DNA of 64,000 nucleotides from Neisseria dentiae (GTDB lineage Bacteria; Pseudomonadota; Gammaproteobacteria; Burkholderiales; Neisseriaceae). Below the pieces are notes generated by a model that was not told where the DNA came from, ran no database searches, and saw only the letters and a program-made list of their open reading frames with translations. Position numbers and translations under genes: made by a program. The stretch spans positions 124,001 to 188,000 of the forward strand of contig NZ_JANIKQ010000001.1 of NCBI RefSeq assembly GCF_024580525.1, read 5' to 3'. This document shows, in pieces, positions 20,553 through 29,862 of this stretch (positions are counted from its first letter, which is position 1; each line of letters begins with the position of its first letter).

Positions 20553-21773
20553 ATGTCTGCGCAATCACAACAAAACAACAACTTCGCGTTGTCGGTGTTG
20601 ACCACGTTGTTTTTCATGATGGGTTTCATCACCTGCATGAACGACATCCTGATTCCCCACCTGAAAGAAATTTTCAAGCTTTCCTACACTCAGGCGATGC
20701 TGGTTCAGTTCTGCTTCTTCACCGCCTATGCCGTGATGTCGATTCCGATGGGCAAACTGGTGGAAAAAGTGGGCTATAAAAACGGCGTTATCGGCGGTTT
20801 TCTGATTGCCGCCGTGGGCTGCCTGCTGTTTTACCCCGCCGCCGGCAGCCACTCTTACCCGATTTTCTTGGGCGCGCTGTTTATCTTGGCTTCGGGCATC
20901 GTGCTGTTGCAGGTTGCAGGCAACCCCTATGTAACCCTGCTGGCCAAACCGGGCAAAGAGTCCGCCACGCTCACGCTGATTCAGGCGTTTAACTCGCTGG
21001 CCACCATGATTGCCCCGCCGCTGGGCGCGATGCTGATTTTCGTGGACGCCACCGCCAGCGAGGCCGAGCGCATTTCTTCGGTGCAGATTCCCTATCTGGG
21101 CTTGGCCGGCTTTCTGATTCTGCTGGCCGTGGTGGTGAAAATGCTCCACCTGCCCGACGCGCGCAAAATCGCCGAAGAAGAAACCGAACACAACCACGAC
21201 GGTAAAACCAGCGTTTGGCAATACAAACACATGGTGCTCGGTGCCGCCGCCATCTTCTGTTATGTGGGCGCCGAAGTAGCCATCGGCTCGCTGATGATTA
21301 ACGTGCTGGAAGTGGCCGCCGGCCTCAACCACACCACTGGTGCATTCTATCTGTCGGTTTATTGGGGCGGCGCAATGGTAGGCCGTTTCATCGGCTCTGC
21401 CATGATGAACAAAATCGCACCCAACAAATATCTGGCATTCAACGCCATTTCCACCATCACTTTAACCATTATCGCCATTCTGGCCGGCGGCGGCTTTATC
21501 ACCATGTGGTCGCTGCTGCTGATCGGTTTCTTCAACTCGATCATGTTCCCGACCATCTTCTCTCTGGCCACTAAAGGCTTGGGTAAATTTACCGGTGCGG
21601 CTTCGGGCATTATCTGTACCGCAATTGTGGGCGGCGCAATCGTGCCTGTGGTGCAAGGCTTCTTTGCCGACCACATCGGCCTGTTGGTATCGTTCTTCGT
21701 GCCTACCCTTTGCTATCTGTATATCCTGTTCTTTGCTACCAAAGGCTATAAAGCCGACGAGCAAACCGCTTGA
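20553..21773 (+). CDS. gluP: Glucose/galactose-type MFS sugar transporter (GluP/FucP family)
   Basis: Inner-membrane proton-coupled sugar importer, 406 residues with about twelve hydrophobic segments. The family pattern is clear: FFMMGFITCMNDILIPHLKEIF near the N-terminus, QVAGNPYVTLL at about residue 127, and GFFNSIMFPTIFSLATKGLG near residue 325. In Neisseria this family imports glucose, which fits its place right after the glucose operon. A good GAGG ribosome site precedes the start. Confidence 0.93.
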   Translation: MSAQSQQNNNFALSVLTTLFFMMGFITCMNDILIPHLKEIFKLSYTQAMLVQFCFFTAYAVMSIPMGKLVEKVGYKNGVIGGFLIAAVGCLLFYPAAGSHSYPIFLGALFILASGIVLLQVAGNPYVTLLAKPGKESATLTLIQAFNSLATMIAPPLGAMLIFVDATASEAERISSVQIPYLGLAGFLILLAVVVKMLHLPDARKIAEEETEHNHDGKTSVWQYKHMVLGAAAIFCYVGAEVAIGSLMINVLEVAAGLNHTTGAFYLSVYWGGAMVGRFIGSAMMNKIAPNKYLAFNAISTITLTIIAILAGGGFITMWSLLLIGFFNSIMFPTIFSLATKGLGKFTGAASGIICTAIVGGAIVPVVQGFFADHIGLLVSFFVPTLCYLYILFFATKGYKADEQTA

Positions 21774-21801
21774 TTTCGAATAGCGTTTATTTGAAAACGA
21801 T

Positions 21802-21832
21802 GATGCCGTCTGAAATTTCAGACGGCATTTTC
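21802..21832 (+). terminator. gluP terminator made of AT-type uptake sequences
   Basis: GATGCCGTCTGAAATTTCAGACGGCATTTT: both arms are ATGCCGTCTGAA, not the AG type seen at most genes here. It is a compact hairpin with a T-run. Confidence 0.75.
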
Positions 21833-21956
21833 ATTATCTCAACAGACAGCAGCCCATCCATTCCCTCCGGCCAGCCGGTGTAACTGACTATGCCGCATAC
21901 CTTGCAGGAATCCGCCTGCCTGGCTACCTTTTCCGACTTTTCAGGCTTCGGCAGCA

Positions 21957-22238
21957 GCTATCAGTATCACCATCGCTGTCCCGATTGAAACGCTGCCGTG
22001 CAAGGCCGCAATCAAGAAAACCCTGAAAAATGTCTGCCCGCACTCCCAAATCACCATCAACGCCGAACGCTCTTCCTACATCGCCAGCGACGTTTTGGAG
22101 CTGATTGAAGACTTTGCCAACATCTTCGCCAAAGAACACAACATCAACGTGATTCTGAAAGGCTTCAAACCCCAATACGACGAAGAAGGCAACAACTACA
22201 ACACCCATGTTCGCGTTGCCCACAGAAGCACGATTTAA
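21957..22238 (+). pseudogene. 3' remnant of a SulP-family anion transporter (STAS domain)
   Basis: Read in the frame ending TAA at 22236, this stretch encodes about 92 residues that look like the C-terminal STAS domain of SulP transporters: ISITIAVPIETLP, then ITINAERSSYIASDVLELIED and INVILKGFK. There is no start, no ribosome site and none of the ten or more membrane segments a SulP protein needs, so the gene has lost its 5' part. The upstream 120 bases hold a 32-residue open frame at 21890 that I do not recognise. The identification is by motif pattern only. Confidence 0.6.
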
Positions 22239-22259
22239 AACGGCCCTGCCGCCGTTTAC

Positions 22260-22303
22260 AGGCCGTCTGAACAATCCTAAACAGGCGTTCAGACGGCCTT
22301 TTT
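22260..22303 (+). terminator. Uptake-sequence pair after the SulP remnant
   Basis: AGGCCGTCTGAA and TTCAGACGGCCT flank an 18-base loop. It was probably the terminator of the lost transporter gene. Confidence 0.5.
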
Positions 22304-22485
22304 CCGTCCTGCCTCACGAATACCTTTTATCTGTTAATCAAACCGTTTAAAATTATTCACAAATTTGCATACCTTTGCCATACCGTATCTTTGCGGTATC
22401 AAGGCTTTTTGAGACAATAACCGCGTTCTTCGGAACGAAAAAACCGGAAAACAACAACACAAACCGCACTATCAAAGGAAAACCT

Positions 22486-23328
22486 GTGAAACGCATCTTT
22501 CTGTTTTTGCTAACCAACATCGCCGTTTTGGCCGTTATCAGCATCATTCTGAGCATACTCGGGGTAAGCGCCAACTCCAACGACATGGTCAGTCTGCTGA
22601 TTTATTCGGCGGTTGTCGGCTTTACCGGCTCAATCATTTCGCTGCTGATGTCCAAAACCATCGCCAAACGCTCGGTCGGCGCAGAAGTGATTACCCAGCC
22701 GCACAATGAAACCGAAGCGTGGCTGCTGCAAACCGTTGAAAACCAAGCCCGCCAGTGGAACCTGAAAACGCCCGAAGTAGCGATTTACCACTCGCCCGAA
22801 CCCAACGCCTTCGCCACCGGCGCCAGCAAAAACAACTCTTTGGTGGCCGTGAGTACCGGCCTGCTCGACAACATGACCCGCGATGAGGTGGAGGCCGTGC
22901 TTGCACACGAAATGGCCCACGTCGGCAACGGCGATATGGTTACGCTCATGCTGATTCAAGGCGTGGTCAACACTTTCGTCGTGTTTCTTGCCCGCGTGGT
23001 TTCCGGCATCGTGGCGCGCAGCGGCAACGGCGAAACCTCGCAAGGCACTTATATGCTCGTGAGCATCGTGCTGCAAATCGTGTTCGGCTTTTTGGCCAAC
23101 TTCATCGTGATGTGGTTCAGCCGCCAGCGCGAATACCGTGCCGATGCGGGTGCCGCCCGCTTGGTAGGCGCGCCCAAAATGATCGCCGCCCTGCAACGCC
23201 TGAAAGGCAACGCCAGCGACCTGCCCAAAGAAATGACCGCCATGGGCATCGCCAGCGAAGCGCGCGATTCTTTAATGAGCACACACCCCACCTTAGACAA
23301 CCGTATCGCCCGCTTGAAGCAGCTGTAA
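22486..23328 (+). CDS. htpX: Membrane metalloprotease HtpX
   Basis: Inner-membrane zinc protease of family M48 that degrades damaged membrane proteins. It has 280 residues: two N-terminal membrane helices (about 4-24 and 35-56), zinc motif HEMAH at residues 141-145, two more helices (about 155-172 and 190-208), and the third zinc ligand in [11 protein letters not shown]. The start is GTG at 22486 ([11 protein letters not shown], normal for HtpX) with AAAGGA upstream. A longer in-frame extension is not family-like. Confidence 0.95.
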   Translation: MKRIFLFLLTNIAVLAVISIILSILGVSANSNDMVSLLIYSAVVGFTGSIISLLMSKTIAKRSVGAEVITQPHNETEAWLLQTVENQARQWNLKTPEVAIYHSPEPNAFATGASKNNSLVAVSTGLLDNMTRDEVEAVLAHEMAHVGNGDMVTLMLIQGVVNTFVVFLARVVSGIVARSGNGETSQGTYMLVSIVLQIVFGFLANFIVMWFSRQREYRADAGAARLVGAPKMIAALQRLKGNASDLPKEMTAMGIASEARDSLMSTHPTLDNRIARLKQL

Positions 23329-23351
23329 CCGGACAACCGCTATCATCAATC

Positions 23352-23384
23352 AAAGGCCGTCTGAAACGTTTCAGACGGCCTTTT
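23352..23384 (+). terminator. htpX terminator (uptake-sequence pair)
   Basis: AAAGGCCGTCTGAAACGTTTCAGACGGCCTTTT, a perfect hairpin with a T-run. Confidence 0.8.
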
Positions 23385-23722
23385 GTATGTAGACCTTTAA
23401 AAATATTTAAGCCCGTTTGGCCTACCAAATGCCGTTATTAGCTTCGCAAGCCCGCTGCGCTCTCTCCGAATAGGCGGGAATAACGGCATTTAAGCATTTC
23501 AGACGGCCTCAAGGTCGTTTTGCAAAAGCCGCTAATGCAAGTATTGCAAAGATTGCAGCCCGGCTTGTATAGTGAAACAAAATAAAAACAGGCCGGGCAG
23601 CTCTATCTGATACGGCGTGAGAAACCCAGGCCGAAACCTTTGCAAGCTGTTCAGACCGTCTGAAAAATTGCCGCACCTCAAAAAAACCTTATGTTTACAC
23701 CGCCGCAGAAAGGAGAACCATC
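23385..23722. other. Intergenic region with degenerate repeats
   Basis: No gene is seen in 338 bases. It holds a decayed dRS3/NIME-like pair (near 23429 and 23467-23480, GGCGGGAATAACGGCATT), one AG-type uptake sequence (near 23498), and at 23630 a half-site AAACCTTTGCAAG resembling the MITE ends described elsewhere. Confidence 0.5.
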
Positions 23723-24931
23723 ATGCCGCTGATTGCCGCCGACAACCATTTGTTACTATGGGCGTTTATCATGCTCGCCGCCGCTGCGGCGATCGTTATC
23801 GAGCAAAACGTGCGCTGGGCGGCGAAAGTGCCCGGTGCCGTAATTGCGCTGCTGATTGCGCTTGCTGCTTCCAACCTCGGCCTGATCCCCACGGAATCAC
23901 CCGTTTACGATGCGGTGTGGGGCTATATCGTGCCGTTGGCGATTCCCCTGCTGCTGTTCCAGTTGGATCTGCATTCCGTGTTGAAAGAAAGCGGGCGGCT
24001 GCTGCTGATTTTCCTGATCAGCTCCGTCGGCACCGTGTTGGGTGTGTTGTTGGGCTTTGCCATGTTGCACCGCCATATTCCCGAGCTGGATAAAATTTCC
24101 GGCATGATCGCCGCTTCCTATACCGGCGGTGGGGTCAATTTCGCCGCCATGACCGCCAAACTCGAGCCCAGCCAAAGCATCACCGCCGCCACCATCGTGG
24201 CCGACAACCTGATGATGGCCTGTTATTTCTTTATTCTGATGACACTGCCCGCCCTGCCCGCCGTGCGCCGGTTTTGGGGCAGTCCGCATCAGGATGCGCT
24301 TGAAAACAGCAATAACGGCTCAAACCAAAACCAAGCCGCCGCTTATTGACAGCCGAAAGCCATGTCGCTGCAAAGCATCGCTTTGTCTTTGGGTGCGTCG
24401 ATACTGTTGGTGGCGGTGTCGTTCACCGTTTCCAAATGGCTGAAAACCGTGTTGGGCAGCAGCGAACACATCGTCTTGGATATGCTGATCGGCTTGGTAA
24501 CGGACAAATACCTGCTGCTCACCACCCTCACCTTCGCCGCCATTGTGTTCTGCCGCAAAGGCGTAGCCAAACTCAGCGGCAGCCAAGAGCTCGGCGCCTA
24601 CTGCATTTATCTGTTTTTCGTTGTCATCGGCATCCCCGCGTCGATTCCGCTGATTATCCAAAACGCACCGCTATTGTTCGTGTTCACCCTCACCGTCGCG
24701 CTGACCAATCTGCTGGTTACTCTCTTGGCGGGCAAGCTGTTGAAATTCGGCATCGAAGAAATCATGCTGGCCTGCAATGCCAATATCGGCGGCCCCACCA
24801 CCGCCGCCGCGCTGGCCATCGGCAAAGGCTGGCGCACGCTGGTAGGGCCGATTTTGGTAATCGGCACAGTGGGTTACATCATCGGCAACTACATCGGCAC
24901 GATGGTGTATGCGCTGGTGGGCAATATGTAG
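23723..24931 (+). pseudogene. DUF819 family membrane protein, split by an in-frame TGA
   Basis: One reading frame of 402 sense codons spans the region, broken only by TGA at 24347-24349. The N-terminal part (208 residues, MPLIAADNHLLLWAF) and the part after the stop (190 residues, MSLQSIALSLGAS at 24362) are in the same frame, and together they have the length and multi-helix pattern of DUF819 proteins. Family motifs are on both sides: AASYTGGGVNFAA before, and NANIGGPTTAAALAIGKGW after. Function of the family is not well known; they look like transporters. The stop falls in the polar linker between the two halves, so both pieces could still be made. Confidence 0.8.
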
Positions 24932-24992
24932 CCGCAGAAATATCGGGATGTTGCTCAATCCGAATATCCGTTTTTCTTTTTCAACAAAAAGT

Positions 24993-25018
24993 ACCCGGGT
25001 CAGACCCGGGTATGACGC
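24993..25018. repeat. Half copy of the TACTCGGG palindromic repeat
   Basis: ACCCGGGTCAGACCCGGGTATGACG, one arm only of the element present in full at 26018 and elsewhere. Confidence 0.5.
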
Positions 25019-25107
25019 AGGTTTTGAAACACAAACCACAGGCCTGTCTGAAAGCAAGCGGCACGCAGTTTCTGCGCAGCCAAAACTTTCAGACGGCCTA
25101 AAGCCTT

Positions 25108-25986
25108 TCAAACAACCGACTTCAGCAACCAGTTTTTCACCGTCTGCACCGCCGCGCCAACCTGCCGTTTGTCGGGCATACACACATAATAAAACTGGCC
25201 GTGCAAAACCGGCTCCGCAACCACTTCCAGCAAATTCAAACGCAATTCTTCGGCCAGCAGCGGCAGGCCGAGCAAAGCCACGCCATGCCCCGCCACCGCC
25301 GCCTGCACGGCATGCGTACCGTCCGAATAACGGGTACCGTGCCGGAACAACGCCGGCGGCAATCCCGCCTGCTCCGCCCATGCCGGCCAATCGAACGCTT
25401 GCTGCTGCGGCAGATACCAGTTTAGGTGGATTAACGGCCATTGCGCGGCATCTGCCGGCAGCTTCCGCTTCAGCCACGGCGCAGCCACCGGTGCGAAACA
25501 TTCCTGAAACAGCGGCTCGGCCGTTGCGCCCGCAAACGTGCCGCCGCCGTAGCGCACGGCCAAATCCGCCGCACCACCATTCAAATCTGCCGCAGCATAT
25601 GAGGCGTGAACGTGCAAATCGATTCCAGGGCAGGCCGTCTGAAAATCCGCCAGCTTCGGCACCAACCATTTGGCGGCGAATTCCGGCGTTACCGACACCG
25701 TAACTTTGGTACGGCCGCCGCTGCGGATGCGCTCGATGGCGGCGGAAATACCGTCCAAACCTTCCGTTACCGCCGCCAGCAGCAGCTCTCCTTCGGCAGT
25801 CAATGCCACCGCGCGCACCCTGCGCACAAACAACGCACACCCCAAAGCCTCTTCCAGCGCACGGATACGGTGGCTGACCGCGGTGGCGCTCACCGATAAC
25901 GATTCGGCCGCCGCTTTGAAACTGCCCAAGCGTGCGGCAGCCTCGAATACATAAAGGGCATCGAGCGAAGGTAGGATTCTGGCCAT
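25108..25986 (-). CDS. LysR-family transcriptional regulator
   Basis: A 292-residue regulator: N-terminal winged helix-turn-helix (about residues 1-65, FEAAARLGSFKAAAESLSVSATAVSHRIRALE, close to the GcvA type) and a C-terminal effector-binding domain. It is divergent from the azoreductase gene at 26240 and may control it, but the gap holds a palindromic repeat and no clear LysR box. The effector is unknown. The ribosome site is weak. Confidence 0.9.
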   Translation of the reverse strand: MARILPSLDALYVFEAAARLGSFKAAAESLSVSATAVSHRIRALEEALGCALFVRRVRAVALTAEGELLLAAVTEGLDGISAAIERIRSGGRTKVTVSVTPEFAAKWLVPKLADFQTACPGIDLHVHASYAAADLNGGAADLAVRYGGGTFAGATAEPLFQECFAPVAAPWLKRKLPADAAQWPLIHLNWYLPQQQAFDWPAWAEQAGLPPALFRHGTRYSDGTHAVQAAVAGHGVALLGLPLLAEELRLNLLEVVAEPVLHGQFYYVCMPDKRQVGAAVQTVKNWLLKSVV

Positions 25987-26017
25987 CTATTTGATCAACT
26001 TAAGAAAAAGTACACAC

Positions 26018-26092
26018 GTCATACTCGGGCTTGACCCGAGTATCTCAAGTTTCAGACAAGTTCGGGATACTCGGGTCAAGCCCGAGCATGAC
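26018..26092. repeat. Palindromic repeat, TACTCGGG family, copy 1
   Basis: GTCATACTCGGGCTTGACC at the left, and GGTCAAGCCCGAGCATGAC at the right; each arm is also a small hairpin. It lies in the LysR/azoreductase promoter gap. Confidence 0.8.
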
Positions 26093-26239
26093 GGAACTGT
26101 TACGAAAATTTAATGGTTCTGCCATCACAACAGATGAATATAAGTTATTTATTGCTTGAGAATATATCGTTTGTTTGCTTGTTTGGCAAACCGGATAATA
26201 ACCAAACAAACAAGTTATATTCATCTGAAAGGATTCATT

Positions 26240-26911
26240 ATGACCACCCTGCTCCATCTTGATGCCAGCGCCCGCAGCGGCCTTTCCGGCACCGATGCAC
26301 ACGGCTCGCACACCCGCCGCCTGAGCGCGCGTTTTGTGCGGCAATGGCTGCAACACCGCCCCGACACCCGCGTGATTTACCGCGATGTCGGCCAAAACCC
26401 GCCTTCACCCGTTTGCGGCGAATGGATACGCGCCGCATTCACGCCCGAAAGCTACCGCGATCAAACGATGCGCGAAGCTTTGCGCGAAAGTGATACGTTG
26501 GTTGATGAACTTTTGGCCGCCGATTTGATTGTGGCCGGGGTGCCGATGTACAACTTCGGCCCGCCCGCCCAGTTCAAAGCATGGATAGACAACATCGTGC
26601 GCGTGGGCCGCACTTTCGGCTTCGACCGCAACCGCTCCGGCGATCCTTACTGGCCGCTGCTGGCGGACATGGGCAAACGTGTGGTGCTGCTGAGCGCCCG
26701 CGGCGACTACGGTTACGACGGCGGCAAAATGTACGGCAAAAACCATGTCGAGCCTTCGGTATTCACCGCTTTAAGTTATTTGGGCATTACCGAACAGCAC
26801 GGCATCGCCGTCGAATATGACGAATTTGCCGACGAGCGGCTGGTGCAATCGTTGGCAGACGCCGAAGCGGCAACCGACCGTTTGGCGGCCTTATTAGCGG
26901 CAAAGATTTGA
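26240..26911 (+). CDS. azoR: FMN-dependent NADH-azoreductase
   Basis: A 223-residue flavodoxin-fold NAD(P)H:quinone/azo reductase. Family motifs: LHLDASARSG with the phosphate loop near the N-terminus, VAGVPMYNFGPPAQFKAWIDNIVRVGRTF (about residues 96-124), and the FMN loop LSARGDYGYDGG. It probably acts in the cytoplasm on quinones or azo compounds. The start at 26240 follows AAAGGA. It is divergent from a LysR regulator. Confidence 0.9.
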   Translation: MTTLLHLDASARSGLSGTDAHGSHTRRLSARFVRQWLQHRPDTRVIYRDVGQNPPSPVCGEWIRAAFTPESYRDQTMREALRESDTLVDELLAADLIVAGVPMYNFGPPAQFKAWIDNIVRVGRTFGFDRNRSGDPYWPLLADMGKRVVLLSARGDYGYDGGKMYGKNHVEPSVFTALSYLGITEQHGIAVEYDEFADERLVQSLADAEAATDRLAALLAAKI

Positions 26912-27143
26912 AAACTTCGGGCGGATTATTTTGCACGGTGTAAGCAGAATTTAAACCGGCAATCAAAAATAGCCCGGCCGGTAATTTTGTAAGCGTTTGA
27001 TGTATTGATACCGTCTGAGCGGTTGCGGCCAAACGATCGGGGCTATATTTTTTTCAGACAGGCATTCTTTCAGACGGCCTATTCTTTCAGACAGGCATCC
27101 TAAAACCTTTGCAAAATTCCTGCCAACATCTTTAAACCTTTGC

Positions 27144-27220
27144 GTCATGCTCGGGCTTGACCCGAGCATCTCTCTGTTCCACAAGCAATAACAGATACTC
27201 GGGTCAAGCCCGAGTATGAC
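27144..27220. repeat. Palindromic repeat, TACTCGGG family, copy 2
   Basis: GTCATGCTCGGGCTTGACC to GTCAAGCCCGAGTATGAC, 77 bases. Confidence 0.8.
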
Positions 27221-27265
27221 GGAATCAAACATTTCAGACGGCCTCAATGAGTGTTGCAAAAATAT

Positions 27266-27310
27266 CAGGCCTGTCTGAAAACCAGCAAAACCGGTTTTCA
27301 GACAGGCCTG
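27266..27310 (-). terminator. Probable terminator from variant uptake words
   Basis: AGGCCTGTCTGAAAAC faces GTTTTCAGACAGGCCT, both of the CCTGTCTGAA type, 20 bases after the stop of the DUF1479 gene. Confidence 0.65.
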
Positions 27311-27329
27311 ACACTTGGTTACCGCACCG

Positions 27330-28574
27330 TTATCTTTGCAGCTGCGCCCTACCCAACTCGGTTAAATCCGCCTCGGTGGCACGGCCTTTGAAGGTGGTTT
27401 CGAAGTCATCGGCGGCGAAATCCGGCGGCGATTTGCCTTCCACAAACGCAGTCCACTGGCCGTCCAGATAGGCTTCGTTTTTCGGGCAGCGCGGCGCCAC
27501 ACCGATATACATCACATTGCTGTCGAATTCGCCGTTGTGCTCCGCTTCGACGGAATGCACCAGATCGCAATGCCAAAACACACAATCGCCGGCTTCCATA
27601 TCGGGAATCGGGCATTCGGCTTCCAGCAAGAGGCCGTGCCATTGCTCGAAAACACCTAAGGCACGCTTGGGCTGCGCACCGCAAAAATCGTCTTCGGCCA
27701 CGTCGTCCTGCAAGGCGCGCAGCAAGATATACGCCATGCCGTTGGCCACCGGCACCAGTTTCAAGGTGCCGCCATGCGTGCGCTGCGGCGACAGCGAAGT
27801 CCAACCTTGGAAGGTGCGGAAAATCGAGGCATTGGCGGGCGATGGGATTTCGCGCACTTCGGTGCGGCCGTCGCCGTCGAACGGGTCGTATTCGCGCCAG
27901 TTGCCGTTGAACACGTTGCGGTAAACGTAGCGGAAATTTTCATCCAGCCAGCGCTCGATGGTGCCGCTGTCGACATGGGGCGACAGGCCCAGCGGTTTGG
28001 AACGCGGCGGGCGGCGGCGCACGCGGTCGGCATAAGAGATGATGTTGTCGGGGTCGAAATGTTGTTTGCCTCCGGATTCGGTTTTCCATAAGCCGTTGAG
28101 AAAGCATTGCACTTTCTTCATGCGCTCGTCCTGCCGCGCCAGTACCTGCGGTTTGCTCCAATAAACGCCGTAAATCTGCGGCTTGCCTTCGTTAAGCGTG
28201 CCGAAATAATTGTCTTCGGCGGCGTTTTTCAGCGCTTCTTCAAAATTATTGCCGTCGAGATATTCGCCGATGTCGCGGTTCCATTGCTCGGTGGCGGCAC
28301 GGTCGAACACGCCGTGCACAATCACGCAGCCGCGCTTGCGGATATCGGCGATTTGTTCGGCGGTGATGTTACCGTTAACGATGTCGTCGGCCTGAAGCTG
28401 GGGAATCGGGTTGCCGCCCGAGGCCCGTATGGCTTTGATTTCCTCCACTTGCGCGCGGATATCGGCTTCCACTTCGTCGAACACCCGTTTGTAATCGGGC
28501 AATGCGGCTTTCAATTGCTGTTTGGTTGCTTTGATGGTTGCACCTACGTCGGCGGGCATTTCCATATGTGCCAT
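27330..28574 (-). CDS. DUF1479 family protein (YbiU-like)
   Basis: A 414-residue protein of the DUF1479 family, which includes E. coli YbiU. The fold is thought to be that of Fe(II)/2-oxoglutarate dioxygenases. In line with this there are candidate metal ligands in [10 protein letters not shown] (about residue 221) and in the C-terminal [14 protein letters not shown] (about residue 351). The substrate is unknown. GGAG lies at good spacing before the start at 28574. It stands alone between repeat-rich gaps. Confidence 0.88.
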   Translation of the reverse strand: MAHMEMPADVGATIKATKQQLKAALPDYKRVFDEVEADIRAQVEEIKAIRASGGNPIPQLQADDIVNGNITAEQIADIRKRGCVIVHGVFDRAATEQWNRDIGEYLDGNNFEEALKNAAEDNYFGTLNEGKPQIYGVYWSKPQVLARQDERMKKVQCFLNGLWKTESGGKQHFDPDNIISYADRVRRRPPRSKPLGLSPHVDSGTIERWLDENFRYVYRNVFNGNWREYDPFDGDGRTEVREIPSPANASIFRTFQGWTSLSPQRTHGGTLKLVPVANGMAYILLRALQDDVAEDDFCGAQPKRALGVFEQWHGLLLEAECPIPDMEAGDCVFWHCDLVHSVEAEHNGEFDSNVMYIGVAPRCPKNEAYLDGQWTAFVEGKSPPDFAADDFETTFKGRATEADLTELGRAQLQR

Positions 28575-28633
28575 CGGTTTTCTCCTTTAAAGATGGTTTT
28601 AGGTTTGTGTTATATAGCCTTAGTAACAGTTCC

Positions 28634-28708
28634 GTCATACTCGGGCTTGACCCGAGTATCTTGAGTTTCAGCAAGTCTTGAGATACTCGGGTCAAGCCCG
28701 AGTATGAC
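28634..28708. repeat. Palindromic repeat, TACTCGGG family, copy 3
   Basis: GTCATACTCGGGCTTGACC to GGTCAAGCCCGAGTATGAC, 75 bases, directly upstream of the DUF1479 gene. Confidence 0.8.
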
Positions 28709-28829
28709 GCGAGTACTTTTTAATTGACCATATGCGTATCGCACACGGCTTCAGATTACCGAAAAAGGCCGTCTGAAAAAATAGGCCTGTCTGAAAAACC
28801 GCTTAAAATTCGACATGGTCAAACTTTAT

Positions 28830-28990
28830 GAGACCTTTGCAAAACCCTCAGATGTGGATGCAGTTCAAGGCGTAGCAGCGCAGCGAGCGCAGACATAACA
28901 TAGAGTTAGGCAAGCGAGCGAGCAGTACCCTAAAGGGCATAAACACACAACGCAGAAATGCGCCGCAGATGGGAGTTTTGCAAAGGTCTC
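28830..28990. mobile_element. 161-base MITE, copy 1
   Basis: Ends are GAGACCTTTGCAAAAC and its inverse GTTTTGCAAAGGTCTC. A four-base direct repeat TTAT flanks it. There is no coding capacity. A second copy of identical length lies at 36889-37049, so this is a non-autonomous element. The ends resemble those I recall for Neisseria IS1106/IS5-type insertion sequences. Confidence 0.85.
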
Positions 28991-29047
28991 TTATGTTTTC
29001 AGACAGGCTTATTCTTTCAGACGGCCAAATCCCTAACTGTTCGGATT

Positions 29048-29761
29048 TTATTGGAAAGCCGCCACCCAGCGCATGACCTCTTCCGCCAAAGCAACCAAGC
29101 GCTTTTGAGGCAGGTTTTCCGCCGGCCCGGCCACCGAAACGCCCGCCACCGTTCTGCCGTCGCGCCGCAAGGGAACCGCAAATGCGTTCAGCCCTGCTTC
29201 CGCCACCTCCAAATCCAAGGCATAACCGCATGCCGATATTTGCTGCAATTCCGCGCCTATTTCCGGCGGCAGTTTTTCCGCCCTTCTCAAGCTGCGGGCC
29301 ATTTCGGGGATATTGGCCAGAAAAACCTTGCCCATGGCCGAAGTGGTCAGGCCCTCCCGCCGCCCGCGCGGGCTGACGCCTTTGAAATAATCTCCACTGC
29401 CCAAAAAATCGATATACAGATAACCGCGGGTGCCACAGGGCACGGCCAAATAAACGTTTTCGCCGCTGCTATGGTGCAGTTTTTCAACCAAAGCCCGAAA
29501 ATGCAAACGCAGCTTTTCGTCTTCGTCCGACAAAAACTGGGCGATTTCGCGCAAGCGCAGCCCCAATACATAATATTTGCCTTCCCGCCCGATGTAGCCG
29601 AGGGCGCAAAGCGTGTTCAGCAAACCGTGCAGCGTGGTTTTGTTCACCCCCGATTGTTCGGCCAAATCATTCAGGCGCACGCGCCCGCCCGCTGCCGCCA
29701 CTTGTTCCAACAGATACATCGCCCGTTCAACCGATTGGATATTGCGCGTTTCGTTTACCAT
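29048..29761 (-). CDS. IclR-family transcriptional regulator
   Basis: A 237-residue regulator with an N-terminal winged helix (about 5-65, ERAMYLLEQVAAAGGRVRLNDLAEQSGVNKTTLHGLL) and the IclR effector domain (about 80-235, with TSAMGKVFLANIPE and the C-terminal AVPLRRDGRTVAGVSVAGP). It is divergent from the AEC transporter gene 100 bases away, which is the likely target. The effector is unknown. Confidence 0.92.
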   Translation of the reverse strand: MVNETRNIQSVERAMYLLEQVAAAGGRVRLNDLAEQSGVNKTTLHGLLNTLCALGYIGREGKYYVLGLRLREIAQFLSDEDEKLRLHFRALVEKLHHSSGENVYLAVPCGTRGYLYIDFLGSGDYFKGVSPRGRREGLTTSAMGKVFLANIPEMARSLRRAEKLPPEIGAELQQISACGYALDLEVAEAGLNAFAVPLRRDGRTVAGVSVAGPAENLPQKRLVALAEEVMRWVAAFQ

Positions 29762-29862
29762 TTTCTGTCTCTTGTAAAAACTTATCCGGCATAGTGAACC
29801 GTCTTGTCCTGCCCGGCCGATTTGATTAAACTCAAAAAATCTTCTTTCCTGGGAAAACCGCC

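Larger units (their letters stand above)
26912..27329. other. Repeat-rich gap between azoR and the DUF1479 gene
   Basis: No gene is seen. It holds alternating uptake words: TTCAGACAGGCA near 27052 and 27087, TTCAGACGGCCT near 27069 and 27234, and a facing pair AGGCCTGTCTGAA / TTCAGACAGGCCT at 27266-27308. It also has a CCTTTGCAAAA half-site near 27106 and repeat copy 2. Confidence 0.7.

Noticed and set aside
21890..21988. A 32-codon open frame (MPHTLQESACLATF) as a separate gene
   Set aside because: It lacks a clear ribosome site, is very short, and overlaps the SulP remnant in another frame.
24671..25840. A 389-codon minus-strand frame overlapping the LysR gene and the DUF819 end
   Set aside because: It covers parts of two real genes in the wrong frame and has no family signature.
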